A stretch of 64,000 bases of DNA from CAXRDE01 sp964229355 (GCA_964229355.1 CAXRDE010000019.1:248001-312000), one strand, 5' to 3'; positions 17,002 to 26,278 are shown, counted from the first letter of the stretch. A program made the numbers and translations. The notes: generated from the sequence alone by a model not told the origin.

Positions 17002-19332
17002 TTGAAACGAATTGCTTACTCCTTCATAACATTTCTCGTGACCGTGGGACTTGTATTCCCAGGTTTCGCGGCAACTTACCCCTTCAATGATGTGGATCGC
17101 AAAGCCCCTTACAAAGAGGTTTATGTTCTCAACAAAAGCAATATTTTAACCGGCGTCACCTATGAGCGCTTTGGGGGTGAACTGGATTTTAAACGCTTTG
17201 AACTGGCCGATAGTCTCGTGACCCTGCTGGGGAACCGTCAGGTGCCCAGCAATGTCTATACGATTATCGCAGACGTTCAGCCCGGCAGCGATAAATACAA
17301 AACCATCAGTAAGGTCATTCAGGCCGATCTGATTGAACTGCAAGACAACAAATTCCAGGGGCTGCGCCCCGTTACCCGTTACGAGCTCATGCAGTCCTTG
17401 CAGCGTTTGCTCAACTTTATGGGCGCTTCTCCGCCACTCCCCCGTGAAAAAGAACTCAAATTCCGAGATGTGGCTGCAGAATACAAAGAAGATGTCCAGC
17501 AGGTTACGAACGTGTGGCAAATCACCGAAGGTTACCCTGATGGGCTCTTTCGCGGAGACAATCGCGTCACCCGCTACGAAGCGGCCATCATGCTCGCCAA
17601 AGTGGCCTCCATTTTGTATGAGGACATCAAAATTCAGCTTCAACAAGAAGTGGTTCCGATGCCAGCCCTGGGAGCTGGTGATAACAACACGCCCGACAAC
17701 CCACCCGCCACGGGCAACCCTGTGATTACCAACCCTACTGCCAAACCCACTTTAGAAGACCTTCTAAATAACCGTCCAAGTACAGCACCTACCACGCCAT
17801 CGGCGAAACCTTTGCCCAGCGTGATGCCTTCGGCTAAGCCACCCGTAAAGCCAAGCCCTAAGCCATCGGCAAAACCCACGGTGGCACCCACCAGCAAACC
17901 TACGGCCAAGCCCAGTGCATCCCCCAGTGCCAAGCCTGTGGTAAAACCCAGCAGTACCCCACAGCCCAGTGGCAGTGGAGGCATGAGTGAGTTAGAACAG
18001 CTTCTCTCAAAAAGTAGCCCTACCCCCAAACCGGCTCCCAGCACTAAGCCATCGGCCAATACCCAAACCAATGACGTGATCAATAATGTCAATGTTAACG
18101 ACATCTTTGGGACGCCCACGGTAAAGCCAAGTCCAAGTCCGGCACCTACGACAAAACCGAGTGTTGTGCCCACTGCCAAGCCATCGGCTAAGCCCTCGGC
18201 TAAACCCAGCGTAAAACCCACGATCAAGCCGACCGTGAAGCCTACCACCAAGCCCAGTGTGAAGCCCACGGTAAAACCTACCACCAAACCCAGCGTGAAG
18301 CCCACCGCAAAGCCATCAGCGAAACCGACGGCAAAACCCAGTGCAAAGCCCGTGACTACGCCATCTGTAAAGCCATCGGCAGCACCTAACATTGTGCCGT
18401 CTGCAACGCCGACTCCCGCCAAGTCTGAGCTCAGTGACTTAGAAAAACGTCTATTGGACTTGCGAAGCTCTCCCACGCCCAAACCCACCGAAGCGCCCAC
18501 ACTCACGGTGAAACCAGCACAACCTGAAACCTTAACCCAGACGCCGCTACCCACGCCCACGCCCCGGGCAGCAGAAACGCCCGCACCCGTAAAAAGTCCT
18601 GAGCTACCCGATATTCGCCTGAATAAAATGCGTCCCGCTTTAGACAGCCGCGTCCTTTTATTTGGTAACTATCGCTTACTTTATGAAGAGCGGGTTCCCC
18701 CTGCCATCCTTCAGGCATTGTCCATGGATCCTAGCGCTCAGAGCATATCCGGTGACGCTGGTATTTCTGCAAACCTGAACACCCTGATTTGGTTTGGTGA
18801 ACCCCAAACGGCTTTAGGCAACCTCGGACTGGGATTGGATATTGCCTCGCTGGGTGGTATCAAATTCAGCGGTTCTGATTTAACAGATCTAATCTGGGCC
18901 GATCTTAGCGTGCTGTACAAGGTGGTAAGTACGCCGCATTTCGATCTGGCCGCTGGTCTGAGCGGCTACTATCGCATGACAGACAGTAGCAATGATCCCC
19001 GTACCAATTATTTTCAGGCAGCGCGTAACTATATTGGTGCCGGCGCTCGCTTTACCGGAGCCTACCGCATCTTTGACCCCTTGAGTCTTGAACTGAGCGT
19101 GGCGCCTCACTATGTCATACAAGACCTCAGTAATATCGCACTGCCGGGTCAGTTACCCTTAAACCGTTTTGATACACAGGTGCAATTCATGCTCAACTGG
19201 GACATGTTTAAATTTGGCACCTCCACCCTGTCTCTCAATGTGGGTTATCAAGGGCTCTTGCTCTTTGACCTCAGTTCAGAGGCCAGCCAGATGATGCACG
19301 GGGTAACTTTCGGTACTGGCTACCACTTCTAA
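17002..19332 (+). CDS. SLH protein with long Pro-Lys/Ser/Thr spacer and C-terminal barrel
   Basis: A 776-aa envelope protein. The signal peptide is LKRIAYSFITFLVTVGLVFP to about residue 24. Two or three SLH-like segments follow (about 28-215; FNDVDRKAPYKEVYVL and NRVTRYEAAIMLAK). A roughly 300-residue spacer is dominated by KPS/KPT repeats, and a C-terminal 220-residue domain of strands ends in YHF, as in barrel proteins. The layout suggests a peptidoglycan-to-outer-membrane tether or adhesin-like porin. TTG 17002 is preferred because AAAGGTGA (16986-16993) sits 8 nt upstream; ATG 16927 would add 25 basic residues and is spaced poorly. A perfect 16-bp terminator follows. Confidence 0.8.
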   Translation: MKRIAYSFITFLVTVGLVFPGFAATYPFNDVDRKAPYKEVYVLNKSNILTGVTYERFGGELDFKRFELADSLVTLLGNRQVPSNVYTIIADVQPGSDKYKTISKVIQADLIELQDNKFQGLRPVTRYELMQSLQRLLNFMGASPPLPREKELKFRDVAAEYKEDVQQVTNVWQITEGYPDGLFRGDNRVTRYEAAIMLAKVASILYEDIKIQLQQEVVPMPALGAGDNNTPDNPPATGNPVITNPTAKPTLEDLLNNRPSTAPTTPSAKPLPSVMPSAKPPVKPSPKPSAKPTVAPTSKPTAKPSASPSAKPVVKPSSTPQPSGSGGMSELEQLLSKSSPTPKPAPSTKPSANTQTNDVINNVNVNDIFGTPTVKPSPSPAPTTKPSVVPTAKPSAKPSAKPSVKPTIKPTVKPTTKPSVKPTVKPTTKPSVKPTAKPSAKPTAKPSAKPVTTPSVKPSAAPNIVPSATPTPAKSELSDLEKRLLDLRSSPTPKPTEAPTLTVKPAQPETLTQTPLPTPTPRAAETPAPVKSPELPDIRLNKMRPALDSRVLLFGNYRLLYEERVPPAILQALSMDPSAQSISGDAGISANLNTLIWFGEPQTALGNLGLGLDIASLGGIKFSGSDLTDLIWADLSVLYKVVSTPHFDLAAGLSGYYRMTDSSNDPRTNYFQAARNYIGAGARFTGAYRIFDPLSLELSVAPHYVIQDLSNIALPGQLPLNRFDTQVQFMLNWDMFKFGTSTLSLNVGYQGLLLFDLSSEASQMMHGVTFGTGYHF
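17730..18600 (+). repeat. Degenerate KPS/KPT/KPSA-coding repeat
   Basis: About 870 bp of short imperfect repeats coding Pro-Lys-Pro-Ser/Thr units, densest at 18120-18380. The third codon positions vary, so the peptide and not the DNA is conserved. The repeat also creates a long open frame on the opposite strand (17640-18560), which is a shadow. Confidence 0.85.
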
Positions 19333-19355
19333 CTCCCAGGTTACACAAGACCCAA

Positions 19356-19391
19356 AAAGAGAGACGACGTATGTGTACGTCGTCTCTCTTT
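19356..19391. terminator. Perfect bidirectional hairpin terminator
   Basis: A 16-bp perfect stem (AAAGAGAGACGACGTA/TACGTCGTCTCTCTTT) with a TGTG loop lies between the convergent SLH and DUF948-like genes. It is flanked by TTTCTTTTA on the plus side and TTTTGGG on the minus side. Confidence 0.88.
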
Positions 19392-19413
19392 GACTTTTCT
19401 TTTAGCAAACCCG

Positions 19414-19842
19414 TTAGGAAGAAACCGAGTCTTTTGCCGGTAAAGTCACGGCATCCTGGGTATGCTCCGGTAACTGCAAAGGCGTATCTTCGGTATGTTC
19501 AGTATCTGCTTGATAAGCCTCAAGCCCCTTTTGGGCCCCTGTCATTAAAACAATTTTCCAGTGGGCCAGGCGCTGCTTGAAGTTCTTTGCATTACCCCTG
19601 GCACGGTTTACGTTTTCACCCAAAGATTGGTAGGTATCTCCTGCCTCATCTAAAACCACATTGGTTTTGCGTAAAATTTCATTCACTTCATAAAGGGTAG
19701 GCTGCACTTCCTCGGTAAGTCCTCGGACAACTTTAAGAATGCCACGTACTTCTAAAATGGTCATCACCAATTGCCAGCAAACAATAATGGTCGAAAACAG
19801 AAAAATGCCGACCAGCACTCCAAATAAAATGTATTCAGCCAT
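19414..19842 (-). CDS. DUF948-like single-TM protein
   Basis: A 142-aa membrane protein with one N-terminal TM helix (FGVLVGIFLFSTIIVCWQLV) followed by a helical region (LYEVNEILRKTNVVLDEAGD), the pattern of DUF948 proteins, and a polar tail. ATG 19842 has GGAG 7 nt upstream. It overlaps the upstream YtxH-like gene by 8 nt and is the last of a three-gene unit of small membrane proteins. DUF948 and YtxH genes are often neighbours in stress-related loci (family knowledge). Confidence 0.7.
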   Translation of the reverse strand: MAEYILFGVLVGIFLFSTIIVCWQLVMTILEVRGILKVVRGLTEEVQPTLYEVNEILRKTNVVLDEAGDTYQSLGENVNRARGNAKNFKQRLAHWKIVLMTGAQKGLEAYQADTEHTEDTPLQLPEHTQDAVTLPAKDSVSS

Positions 19843-20176
19843 GGTTCGTCTCCGCTCCGATGTTTTCAATGGTACTCAGTTGTTCATGCTTTCGCATCGC
19901 GGCTTTTTTACCGGCAGCAAAGGCGCGCTTGAGCTTTTGTAACTTAGCGCCAAAACCCTCTTGTCGATCTTCCGACCACTCTTTAATACTATCCACCGTA
20001 CCTGTAGCCTGACTTTGTCCTTGCTTCATGCGAGCCTGGAGCTTTGAGCGCGTCTGCGCACCTGATGCGGGTGCCCATAAAATGCCCACAGCAGCGCCTG
20101 CTGCAGCCCCAAATAGCAAACCAAGAAAGAAAGAGCCTGCGGAAGAACGTCTTTTTTTACCGGGGTGTTCACTCAT
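19835..20176 (-). CDS. YtxH-domain membrane protein
   Basis: 113 aa. The basic start KKRRSSAG is followed by a Gly/Ala-rich TM helix (SFFLGLLFGAAAGAAVGILW) and APASGAQTRSKL, the YtxH signature, then a basic helical tail. Second gene of the small membrane-protein unit; the function of the family is unclear. Confidence 0.82.
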   Translation of the reverse strand: MSEHPGKKRRSSAGSFFLGLLFGAAAGAAVGILWAPASGAQTRSKLQARMKQGQSQATGTVDSIKEWSEDRQEGFGAKLQKLKRAFAAGKKAAMRKHEQLSTIENIGAETNHG

Positions 20177-20191
20177 AAATATCGCCTCGTC

Positions 20192-20605
20192 TTAAGTAAT
20201 ATCTTTTTTCATTTGTATGATACGTTGATGCACCACATGAAAGCCTTGTTCTACCCCTTTACGGGCCACAAGCTTCACAGGCAAAGGGGCACCATGAATA
20301 CGTCTCATGATCCAGCCAATCACGCGGGTTTCTACCAATGCAAGAAATAAGCCCTGAACCAGGTTAAAAAGAGAAGACAGGTGGTCCATGCCACGATCCA
20401 CCTGGCGGTTGAGCTGACGCAATTGACCTTGAGCATCTTCAAAAAGGCCTGCCACTTCGGGTAGCTCTGAAAAAAGGAGCTCAGCATATTCCTTCAAAAT
20501 GACATGGCGCAAATACCCCAGCGCCAGCGCCAATAACAAAGCGAGCACACTGTAAATATAGATACCAATGGATAGAGATGAGGTCCAACTGAGATGATCT
20601 TGCAT
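20192..20605 (-). CDS. Small membrane protein, unknown function
   Basis: 137 aa with one strong TM helix (about 14-31, YSVLALLLALALGYL) and a helical cytoplasmic remainder (EVAGLFEDAQGQLRQLNRQV), not recognised. It is first in a unit with the YtxH-like and DUF948-like genes and 15 bp upstream of the former. Upstream is an AT-rich 215-bp divergent promoter region shared with the HNH gene. Confidence 0.65.
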   Translation of the reverse strand: MQDHLSWTSSLSIGIYIYSVLALLLALALGYLRHVILKEYAELLFSELPEVAGLFEDAQGQLRQLNRQVDRGMDHLSSLFNLVQGLFLALVETRVIGWIMRRIHGAPLPVKLVARKGVEQGFHVVHQRIIQMKKDIT

Positions 20606-20820
20606 AAATTCAAAACTTTAAATGAGATTGATGTGTTTCCTTCATGATATCACAGGACTTTTCTCAGGGCTTAAACAATTCTTTATGTAAATAAATTCCA
20701 AAGATAAGCTTAATAACAGCGCATAAATAAGGCCTTTTATGAATATATTGATTTATTCATGTTTATTACGCTTTAATAATGAATAAATGGCTTATTTAAT
20801 TTGTGGAAGGTATCTGGCTT
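20606..20820. promoter_or_regulatory. AT-rich divergent intergenic region
   Basis: 215 bp, strongly AT-rich (runs such as TAATAATGAATAAATGGC), between divergent genes. It must hold two promoters, but I cannot single out confident -35/-10 pairs. Confidence 0.4.
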
Positions 20821-21303
20821 ATGCAAGTTATTGTTCTCTCGCGCGATTATATGCCACTCATGCATTGTGATGTACGACGGGCAATGATTTTACTCTATCT
20901 CAACAAAGCAGAAGTCGTCAAAGCCAGCGGTCGTTTCTTTCATTCTATTTCTGAAAAATTTCCGGTCCCCCGTGTCATCCGCCTGCTGGGTAAGCTGGTG
21001 AAGCATTTTACGCCGCGGGTGGCTTACTCCCGTAAAAATGTACATATTCGCGATCAGCACACCTGTCAGTATTGCGGCTCCACCCATAATCTCACCTTAG
21101 ATCATGTCATGCCCACCTCACGGGGTGGCCCTTCAAGCTGGGAGAATGTGGTCACGGCTTGCTCTCCCTGTAACTCTAAAAAAGGCAATAAAACCCCTTC
21201 CGAAGCAGGAATGGTCCTGGCAAAAGCCCCCGTACGCCCTTCTATGCTCATGAAAATTAATTGGCACGATCTTTTTGATGAAGAACTCGGTGCTAGTGAG
21301 TGA
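20821..21303 (+). CDS. HNH endonuclease domain protein
   Basis: 160 aa. The N-terminal MQVIVLSRDYMPLMHC...RRAMILLYLNKAEVV block and the C-terminal HNH fold are typical of a family common in Cyanobacteria and Actinobacteria. The HNH shows HTCQYCG, NLTLDHVMPTSRGG, W-x-N-VVTAC and PCNSKKGNKTP, giving two CxxC zinc knuckles plus the DH and N residues. Start ATG 20821 has GGAAGG upstream; the open frame extends to a GTG at 20803. The cellular role of the family is not established. Confidence 0.85.
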   Translation: MQVIVLSRDYMPLMHCDVRRAMILLYLNKAEVVKASGRFFHSISEKFPVPRVIRLLGKLVKHFTPRVAYSRKNVHIRDQHTCQYCGSTHNLTLDHVMPTSRGGPSSWENVVTACSPCNSKKGNKTPSEAGMVLAKAPVRPSMLMKINWHDLFDEELGASE

Positions 21304-21354
21304 TATTTTCGCCGTGATTTTGCTAAACTGCTAAAAAAATAGGAAAGTAAAATC

Positions 21355-21942
21355 ATGGCAAAATCAAAACAAACCTCAGCAAAGCACCCTCCCTTGCTCA
21401 TACTCAAACAAAAACTCCAAAGCGAAGGCTACGGCTCTGAGTTCGTTGCTGCTTCAGAAGGTGACGGATTCGACACCTTACTTATTCCCCTCGATGAGTT
21501 TGAAGAGGGTGAAGACACTGAAGCAGAATACGTTTTGCAGGCCTTCTTTGTGGAAGACATGATGCGTGCAGAAGTGGAGGAACTTCCCGAAGAAGAACTG
21601 CCCAGCTTTGCCATGTTGCAACTTATGGCAGAAATGCCTTTTTCGTGGGAAAACGTGGCCAAAGACCGCTACGCAGAAGGCATGGCACTGTTAAATATTT
21701 GTAGCCAAAAAATTCCTTTTGGCCAGTTTAATTTGGACGGTGAAACCATTGTTTTCACTTACGCTTACCCTTCCGAGAATCAAAAACTTAATGTGACTCT
21801 CATTACCAGCATGCTCGATATGATGTCCTTTTTTATCAATCGCATGGCTCCCGTGTTCAAACAGTTCAGTCTCTCTGACATGGATCTAGAACAAGCTTTT
21901 GATGCCTTAGAAGAAAATATTTTAGAGGAAGCGGCGCATTAG
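21355..21942 (+). CDS. Acidic protein, possibly YbjN-like
   Basis: A 195-aa, strongly acidic cytoplasmic protein. The sequence LNICSQKIPFGQFNLDGETI, followed by a strand and a helical MLDMMSFFINRMAPVF segment, resembles the YbjN/type-III-secretion-chaperone-like fold; this is inference. AGGAAAG precedes the ATG. Its 3' end overlaps the convergent J-domain gene by 21 bp. Confidence 0.6.
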   Translation: MAKSKQTSAKHPPLLILKQKLQSEGYGSEFVAASEGDGFDTLLIPLDEFEEGEDTEAEYVLQAFFVEDMMRAEVEELPEEELPSFAMLQLMAEMPFSWENVAKDRYAEGMALLNICSQKIPFGQFNLDGETIVFTYAYPSENQKLNVTLITSMLDMMSFFINRMAPVFKQFSLSDMDLEQAFDALEENILEEAAH

Positions 21943-22392
21943 TTCGCTATAAGCTTGCTTTAACCCCACAAACAAGGCCTCAGAACCGCCGCTATCAGGA
22001 TGGTAGCGGCGGGCTAACTCTCGAAAGCGGCGCTTAAGGGCCGTAGGGGTTTGCCGGTGTTCAAGCCCAAAGCCCAGGCGCTCAAAATGCAGCTCTCGCG
22101 ATTGTTTCTGCTGAGCAAGGGTTTCACGAATATGCTGCTGAACATGCCAGGGTAATTCCACACGACGTACACGACGATAAATATCGCGAGCGAGGACATG
22201 AGACATCATAAGGGCCTGAGCCTGGGGGTATGCCATGATTATCTGCTCAAGAACACCACAGGGTTTATCACGAGAAATGCCGTAATCAGTGGGCGCATAT
22301 TGGGTAATCAGAGGCACGTCATGAGACCAAACAGCCCAAAACCAGCGGTCTTGATCCCTATCTAAAGGATATATAAAATATACTGCGTCCAT
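21922..22392 (-). CDS. C-terminal J-domain protein
   Basis: 156 aa. The last 50 residues form a DnaJ-like domain with the HPD motif in RRYHPDSGGSEALF, which stimulates an Hsp70. The N-terminal 100 residues are of unknown type (Trp/Tyr-rich start, then helices). A J domain at the C-terminus is the reverse of classical DnaJ and suggests a dedicated co-chaperone. Confidence 0.75.
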   Translation of the reverse strand: MDAVYFIYPLDRDQDRWFWAVWSHDVPLITQYAPTDYGISRDKPCGVLEQIIMAYPQAQALMMSHVLARDIYRRVRRVELPWHVQQHIRETLAQQKQSRELHFERLGFGLEHRQTPTALKRRFRELARRYHPDSGGSEALFVGLKQAYSELMRRFL

Positions 22393-22442
22393 CCATGTAT
22401 TTTAGCCCGAACCCTTGTTAAAATACACACAAAAGAGGTTCT

Positions 22443-23603
22443 ATGTCATCACACGAATACATTCACTTCCACCGTTACAGTATGGATCAGCAAGAAAAAG
22501 ATGCCGTCATTGCGGCCCTTGAGTCTGGCTGGATTACAAAAGGCCCTAAAGTCGCTGAATTTGAAGCCAATTTTAAAGCCTATACCCAAAGTGACCATGC
22601 GCTTGCCCTTAACTCTTGCACAGCAGGGCTTCACGTGGCCATGCTGGCCATGGGTATTGGACCCGGTGATGAAGTCATTACCACTCCCCTTACCTTTGTG
22701 GCCACAGTCAATATGATTTTAGCGGTAGGTGCCGAGCCTGTTCTTGTGGATATTGACCCGCATACCCTAAACATTGATGTCAACACCATTGAGTCGGCCA
22801 TTACCCCGAAAACACGGGCTATCATTCCCGTTCATCTGGCAGGACAGCCCTGCGATCTTGATCCCATTTTGGCCCTGGCTAAAGCCCATAATATTTACGT
22901 GATTGACGATGCCGCCCACGCTGTAGGAGCATTTTATAAAGATCGGCCTATTGGCTCCCTTTGCGATGCCACTGCCTTCAGTTTTTACGCCACCAAGAAC
23001 ATTACCACCGGAGAAGGTGGGATGCTCACCAGCCCCCATGCCGAGCTCATGGAAAGGGCTCGCCCTCTGTCACTGCATGGTTTAAGCCAGGACGCCTGGA
23101 AGCGATACTCGCAAACCACGTTTCAGCATTATTTGGTCAATGAGCCTGGCTATAAATACAACATGACCGATATACAAGCGGCCCTGGGAATCGTTCAACT
23201 CACCAAATGTGAACGCTTTACGACCGCCCGTGCCCAGCGTGTAGAGCGCTACCGCGCAGCGCTGAAAGACCTACCGCTTCATTTTCAAGCTCCGATTCCC
23301 CAGATACGTCATGCCCACCATTTATTTCCGGTACAACTGCACATGGATGCCCTGAGCCAAAGCCGTGACGAGATTTTAACAGCGCTTCAAGGCGCAGGAA
23401 TTGGTTGCGCAGTGCATTTTATTCCCGTGCACAAGCACCCCTTTTATCAAAAGCGCCTGGCCCACCAGCTTGATAACTTACCTCACGCAGATCGTGCGGG
23501 AGAAAGTCTGCTTTCTTTACCCCTTTACCCCGACCTTTCTGAAACAGCTCAGGATCGGGTCATTGATGTTCTCGGGGATGTATTAACTCAGGCCAAGCGA
23601 TGA
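22443..23603 (+). CDS. DegT/DnrJ/EryC1/StrS-family sugar aminotransferase
   Basis: A PLP enzyme (386 aa) that transaminates nucleotide keto-sugars, for example in LPS or surface-glycan synthesis. Typical blocks are ALNSCTAGLHVAMLA, DEVITTPLTFVATVN, VIDDAAHAVGA, and the PLP lysine in FSFYATKNITTGEGGML (about residue 184). Length is normal. Its stop overlaps the next ATG by 4 nt. No other sugar-nucleotide genes flank it. Confidence 0.93.
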   Translation: MSSHEYIHFHRYSMDQQEKDAVIAALESGWITKGPKVAEFEANFKAYTQSDHALALNSCTAGLHVAMLAMGIGPGDEVITTPLTFVATVNMILAVGAEPVLVDIDPHTLNIDVNTIESAITPKTRAIIPVHLAGQPCDLDPILALAKAHNIYVIDDAAHAVGAFYKDRPIGSLCDATAFSFYATKNITTGEGGMLTSPHAELMERARPLSLHGLSQDAWKRYSQTTFQHYLVNEPGYKYNMTDIQAALGIVQLTKCERFTTARAQRVERYRAALKDLPLHFQAPIPQIRHAHHLFPVQLHMDALSQSRDEILTALQGAGIGCAVHFIPVHKHPFYQKRLAHQLDNLPHADRAGESLLSLPLYPDLSETAQDRVIDVLGDVLTQAKR

Positions 23604-25489
23604 AAAACGTGTCTCTTTACACCCTCTGTCTCTCCAGTCTTGCGTTGTGGGCTATGCCTATGCCCACCCTCGCACAAGCCCCCTCACCCCAACGGCAATC
23701 CCTCCAGGACGATATTGCGGTCCTGGGCTTGCAGTCAGGTAAGCGCCTGGGTGAAAAACTTTTTTTACCTGGATTGGTGGCCCATAATCCCCGCACCTTG
23801 CGCACTGGCCTGGTTTTGGAAAGCATGGCAGAGGCTTTGAGTCCCCGTGAGAATGACATTCAGCAACGGCTTTTACAGCACTTGCAGAACCATCCAAAAT
23901 ACGAAACTGAAATGCTGGAAGTTCCCCTTGCGCTGCGCGCTGAGGGTCTTTTACACAATGAGAGCATGGTAACTCTGGCTGAACAAGCGAAAAAGGATCT
24001 CCTCATACTGGCCAGCCTGGAGCCCGCAGGAGAAGGCTACTGGCTTCTTTTGCGCGCTTATGAAGCGGTACAAGGTAAAGTGCTTCACAGCACCAAAATC
24101 AATGTCATAAGCAAAGCGACTCCCGAAAGTGATCGGGATATAACAGAAAAAATCGAGGCCTTTCTTCAGCACCCGCAGATTTCACCTGCCATCAATTCGC
24201 TCTCTGAAGTTCCCACAGAAATTCGCCTGGACACCACACCAGCCCTGATGCATGTTTATGTGGGAGATCGACTCATGGGATTAAGTCCGTTAATACTCAA
24301 AGGAACAATGCCCGATAGTCCTGATCTTAAAGTTTTTGAACAAGTGCCTTACCAAATTCAACGCATTAAGATTTTGTCGACACCCCCAGGGATTGAAGTG
24401 TTCGTAAACAACGAGAAACAAGGAGTGACTCCCATCGAATTTCCCCCGGAGATACGCGCTGTGGGTACATACGACATCCGTTTTGCAGCCAGGGGAGAAT
24501 ACGAAGCCGAAATCCAGATCCAAACCGAACCCGAAAATATTCCCGTACAGCTCAACAACAGCCCAATCCAAAGAACACCGGTGAGTTTCCAGGAACTCGA
24601 CAAAAAAAACTACACTTTGACATTACATCCTTATCGCCCAGTATCCATTCTTTATCCGGTAGACAAACTCACTTCTCCTCTACATTTGGACGCCTATAAG
24701 TACAGTAAAATCATTTTGAATTCATCCATCAAAGACGCCCAGGTTAAGCTCAATCAGGAGCTCGTCGGTGAAACCCCCTATTCTGCGAATCTCCCCCAGG
24801 GTAAACATCTTTTAAGCGTCAGTAAAAATCGTTTTCGCACCCAGGAAAAAACGCTATTTTTGCAACCTGGCGAAACCCAGGAGATCTTTTTTGATCTACA
24901 GCCTCGCAGCGCAGACACCTCGATTTTTTTCACGCCCACGGGTGAAATTACCCCACAACTTAATATTGCGGGCAAATTCCTGGGGTTTGGTCGCATTGAA
25001 ACCCTTCCTGTGGTTTTACCCTATCGCAATGAAAGCGCTTATCTCTATGGGGTAGAAGTGGATTATGGCTGGCCTGAAATCTACAAATTTTCAGAAAACT
25101 TTAACCTGGGGCTAGAAATAAGTGCAGCCTATTTTGCACTGCAAAGTGAAAGCTACTTCCGCCAGTATCCAGGCCTGGGTACCAAAGTCCAATTTTTAAG
25201 AGAAAGCGATAATATCCCCATTTCAGCGGCAGTCGGTGGCTACGTCACCTTAGATCCTGCCCACTTTAATACGGTAGGTTATTTGAGTCTATCGCGAAAT
25301 TTTGGGGATTTTGCACTGCATTTGGGTCTGCAAACCCACGGCTTTAATTTGAACCTGGGCTATACGGGCTGGGATAACGTCCGCCTGGGTGCACTGGTGT
25401 ATGCCGATAGCTTCTTTAAACTACTTACCGAAAACGGCGAGAGAAGTACAGGTACTTTTTACGGGGTTCAGGCAGGCTATAGCTTTTAA
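23600..25489 (+). CDS. PEGA-repeat exported protein with C-terminal barrel-like domain
   Basis: A 629-aa exported protein with a signal peptide (1-25, ending LAQA). The region 30-190 includes a FlgO-like or CsgG-like alternation of strands and helices. Then three or four PEGA-type repeats appear (MHVYVGDRLMGLSPL; IEVFVNNEKQGVTPIEF; AQVKLNQELVGETPY), each with the VxVNGxxxGxTP pattern. The last 170 residues look like outer-membrane strands ending GYSF. It overlaps the aminotransferase by 4 nt, so the two are co-translated. The function is unknown; an envelope structural or sensing role is inference. Confidence 0.72.
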   Translation: MKNVSLYTLCLSSLALWAMPMPTLAQAPSPQRQSLQDDIAVLGLQSGKRLGEKLFLPGLVAHNPRTLRTGLVLESMAEALSPRENDIQQRLLQHLQNHPKYETEMLEVPLALRAEGLLHNESMVTLAEQAKKDLLILASLEPAGEGYWLLLRAYEAVQGKVLHSTKINVISKATPESDRDITEKIEAFLQHPQISPAINSLSEVPTEIRLDTTPALMHVYVGDRLMGLSPLILKGTMPDSPDLKVFEQVPYQIQRIKILSTPPGIEVFVNNEKQGVTPIEFPPEIRAVGTYDIRFAARGEYEAEIQIQTEPENIPVQLNNSPIQRTPVSFQELDKKNYTLTLHPYRPVSILYPVDKLTSPLHLDAYKYSKIILNSSIKDAQVKLNQELVGETPYSANLPQGKHLLSVSKNRFRTQEKTLFLQPGETQEIFFDLQPRSADTSIFFTPTGEITPQLNIAGKFLGFGRIETLPVVLPYRNESAYLYGVEVDYGWPEIYKFSENFNLGLEISAAYFALQSESYFRQYPGLGTKVQFLRESDNIPISAAVGGYVTLDPAHFNTVGYLSLSRNFGDFALHLGLQTHGFNLNLGYTGWDNVRLGALVYADSFFKLLTENGERSTGTFYGVQAGYSF

Positions 25490-26253
25490 GCTCCAAACAA
25501 ACGTTGCCAAAAGCCTTTTTGCTTTTCTTCTTGTAGCGCAGATTGTACCTGCTGGTGCTCTTCTTTGAGCACTTCTTTTTGTTCGGCTAATTCTTCTTTT
25601 TCGCGCTGCAATAATTCTTTTTGAAACATAACCTCTTGAAGTTTACGTTCCGTTTCGAGTAAACGCTGCTGGAAGCCTTGTTCTGCTTCTCGCATGTTTT
25701 CACGGACTTCCTTGAGTTCTTCGCGGGTAGACTTCCATTGTTCAGGAGGGGGCAAGAGGGTTATTTTTTGTTCCAAACGCAAATTGGATTCTTCCAAAAA
25801 ACGGTTGCGTTCTTCAAGTTGCCCAATTTGATAGGTGGCGCGCGCATATTTTTCGGCCAGCTCGTTCTGCTCTTTAATAATCTTTTGAACTTCACTTTGG
25901 TGTTTTTCGAGCATTGAACTTAAATTATCCGCCACATGATTGCGTTCGTTTTGTCCATTGGCAATCAGATTGGCCATTCCAAAAATCTCTTGCATGTCGA
26001 CTGGTCTTTTTTCAGACTTTTTTCCAGCCACTTCAGGCTCATCCTGGTAGTGAAGAAGGCGTTGTTGAATGTAGGTATGCCGATCGATATCCGAAGCAAC
26101 CTTTAAGGGAATATCTTCTGCATCAATAAGATAACCTGTTCCCTGCCGAACCGCAGGAAGCTTTCCTGACTTAATCCAACGGGAAATGGTTTTTTCACTT
26201 TTACCGGTAATTTTCGCAACTTCAGCGAGGGAATATTGTGACTCTGGCATCAT
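25486..26253 (-). CDS. Excisionase-type HTH protein with long coiled coil
   Basis: 255 aa. Residues 5-50 form a winged HTH of the MerR/excisionase type (YSLAEVAKITGKSEKTISRW, then LPAVRQGTGYLIDAEDI). Residues about 95-250 are an almost continuous heptad coiled coil rich in Glu/Gln/Lys. The layout resembles KfrA-like or DNA-organising proteins more than a classical metal-sensing MerR. AGAAGGA lies 7-8 nt before the ATG. Two symmetric sequences lie just upstream (26252-26278 and 26340-26353) and are candidate operators. Confidence 0.75.
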   Translation of the reverse strand: MMPESQYSLAEVAKITGKSEKTISRWIKSGKLPAVRQGTGYLIDAEDIPLKVASDIDRHTYIQQRLLHYQDEPEVAGKKSEKRPVDMQEIFGMANLIANGQNERNHVADNLSSMLEKHQSEVQKIIKEQNELAEKYARATYQIGQLEERNRFLEESNLRLEQKITLLPPPEQWKSTREELKEVRENMREAEQGFQQRLLETERKLQEVMFQKELLQREKEELAEQKEVLKEEHQQVQSALQEEKQKGFWQRLFGA

Positions 26254-26278
26254 TAACTTATCCTTCTGATTAGTTAAT
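26252..26278. promoter_or_regulatory. Inverted repeat at the start of the HTH gene
   Basis: ATTAACT and AGTTAAT are 7-bp inverted arms with a 13-bp spacer, overlapping the start codon and ribosome-binding site of the HTH gene. A candidate autoregulatory operator; not tested. Confidence 0.35.

Noticed and set aside
17640..18560. A 306-aa Gly/Val-rich open frame on the minus strand
   Set aside because: It is the complement of the KPS/KPT repeat; composition is explained by the repeat, with no start signal.
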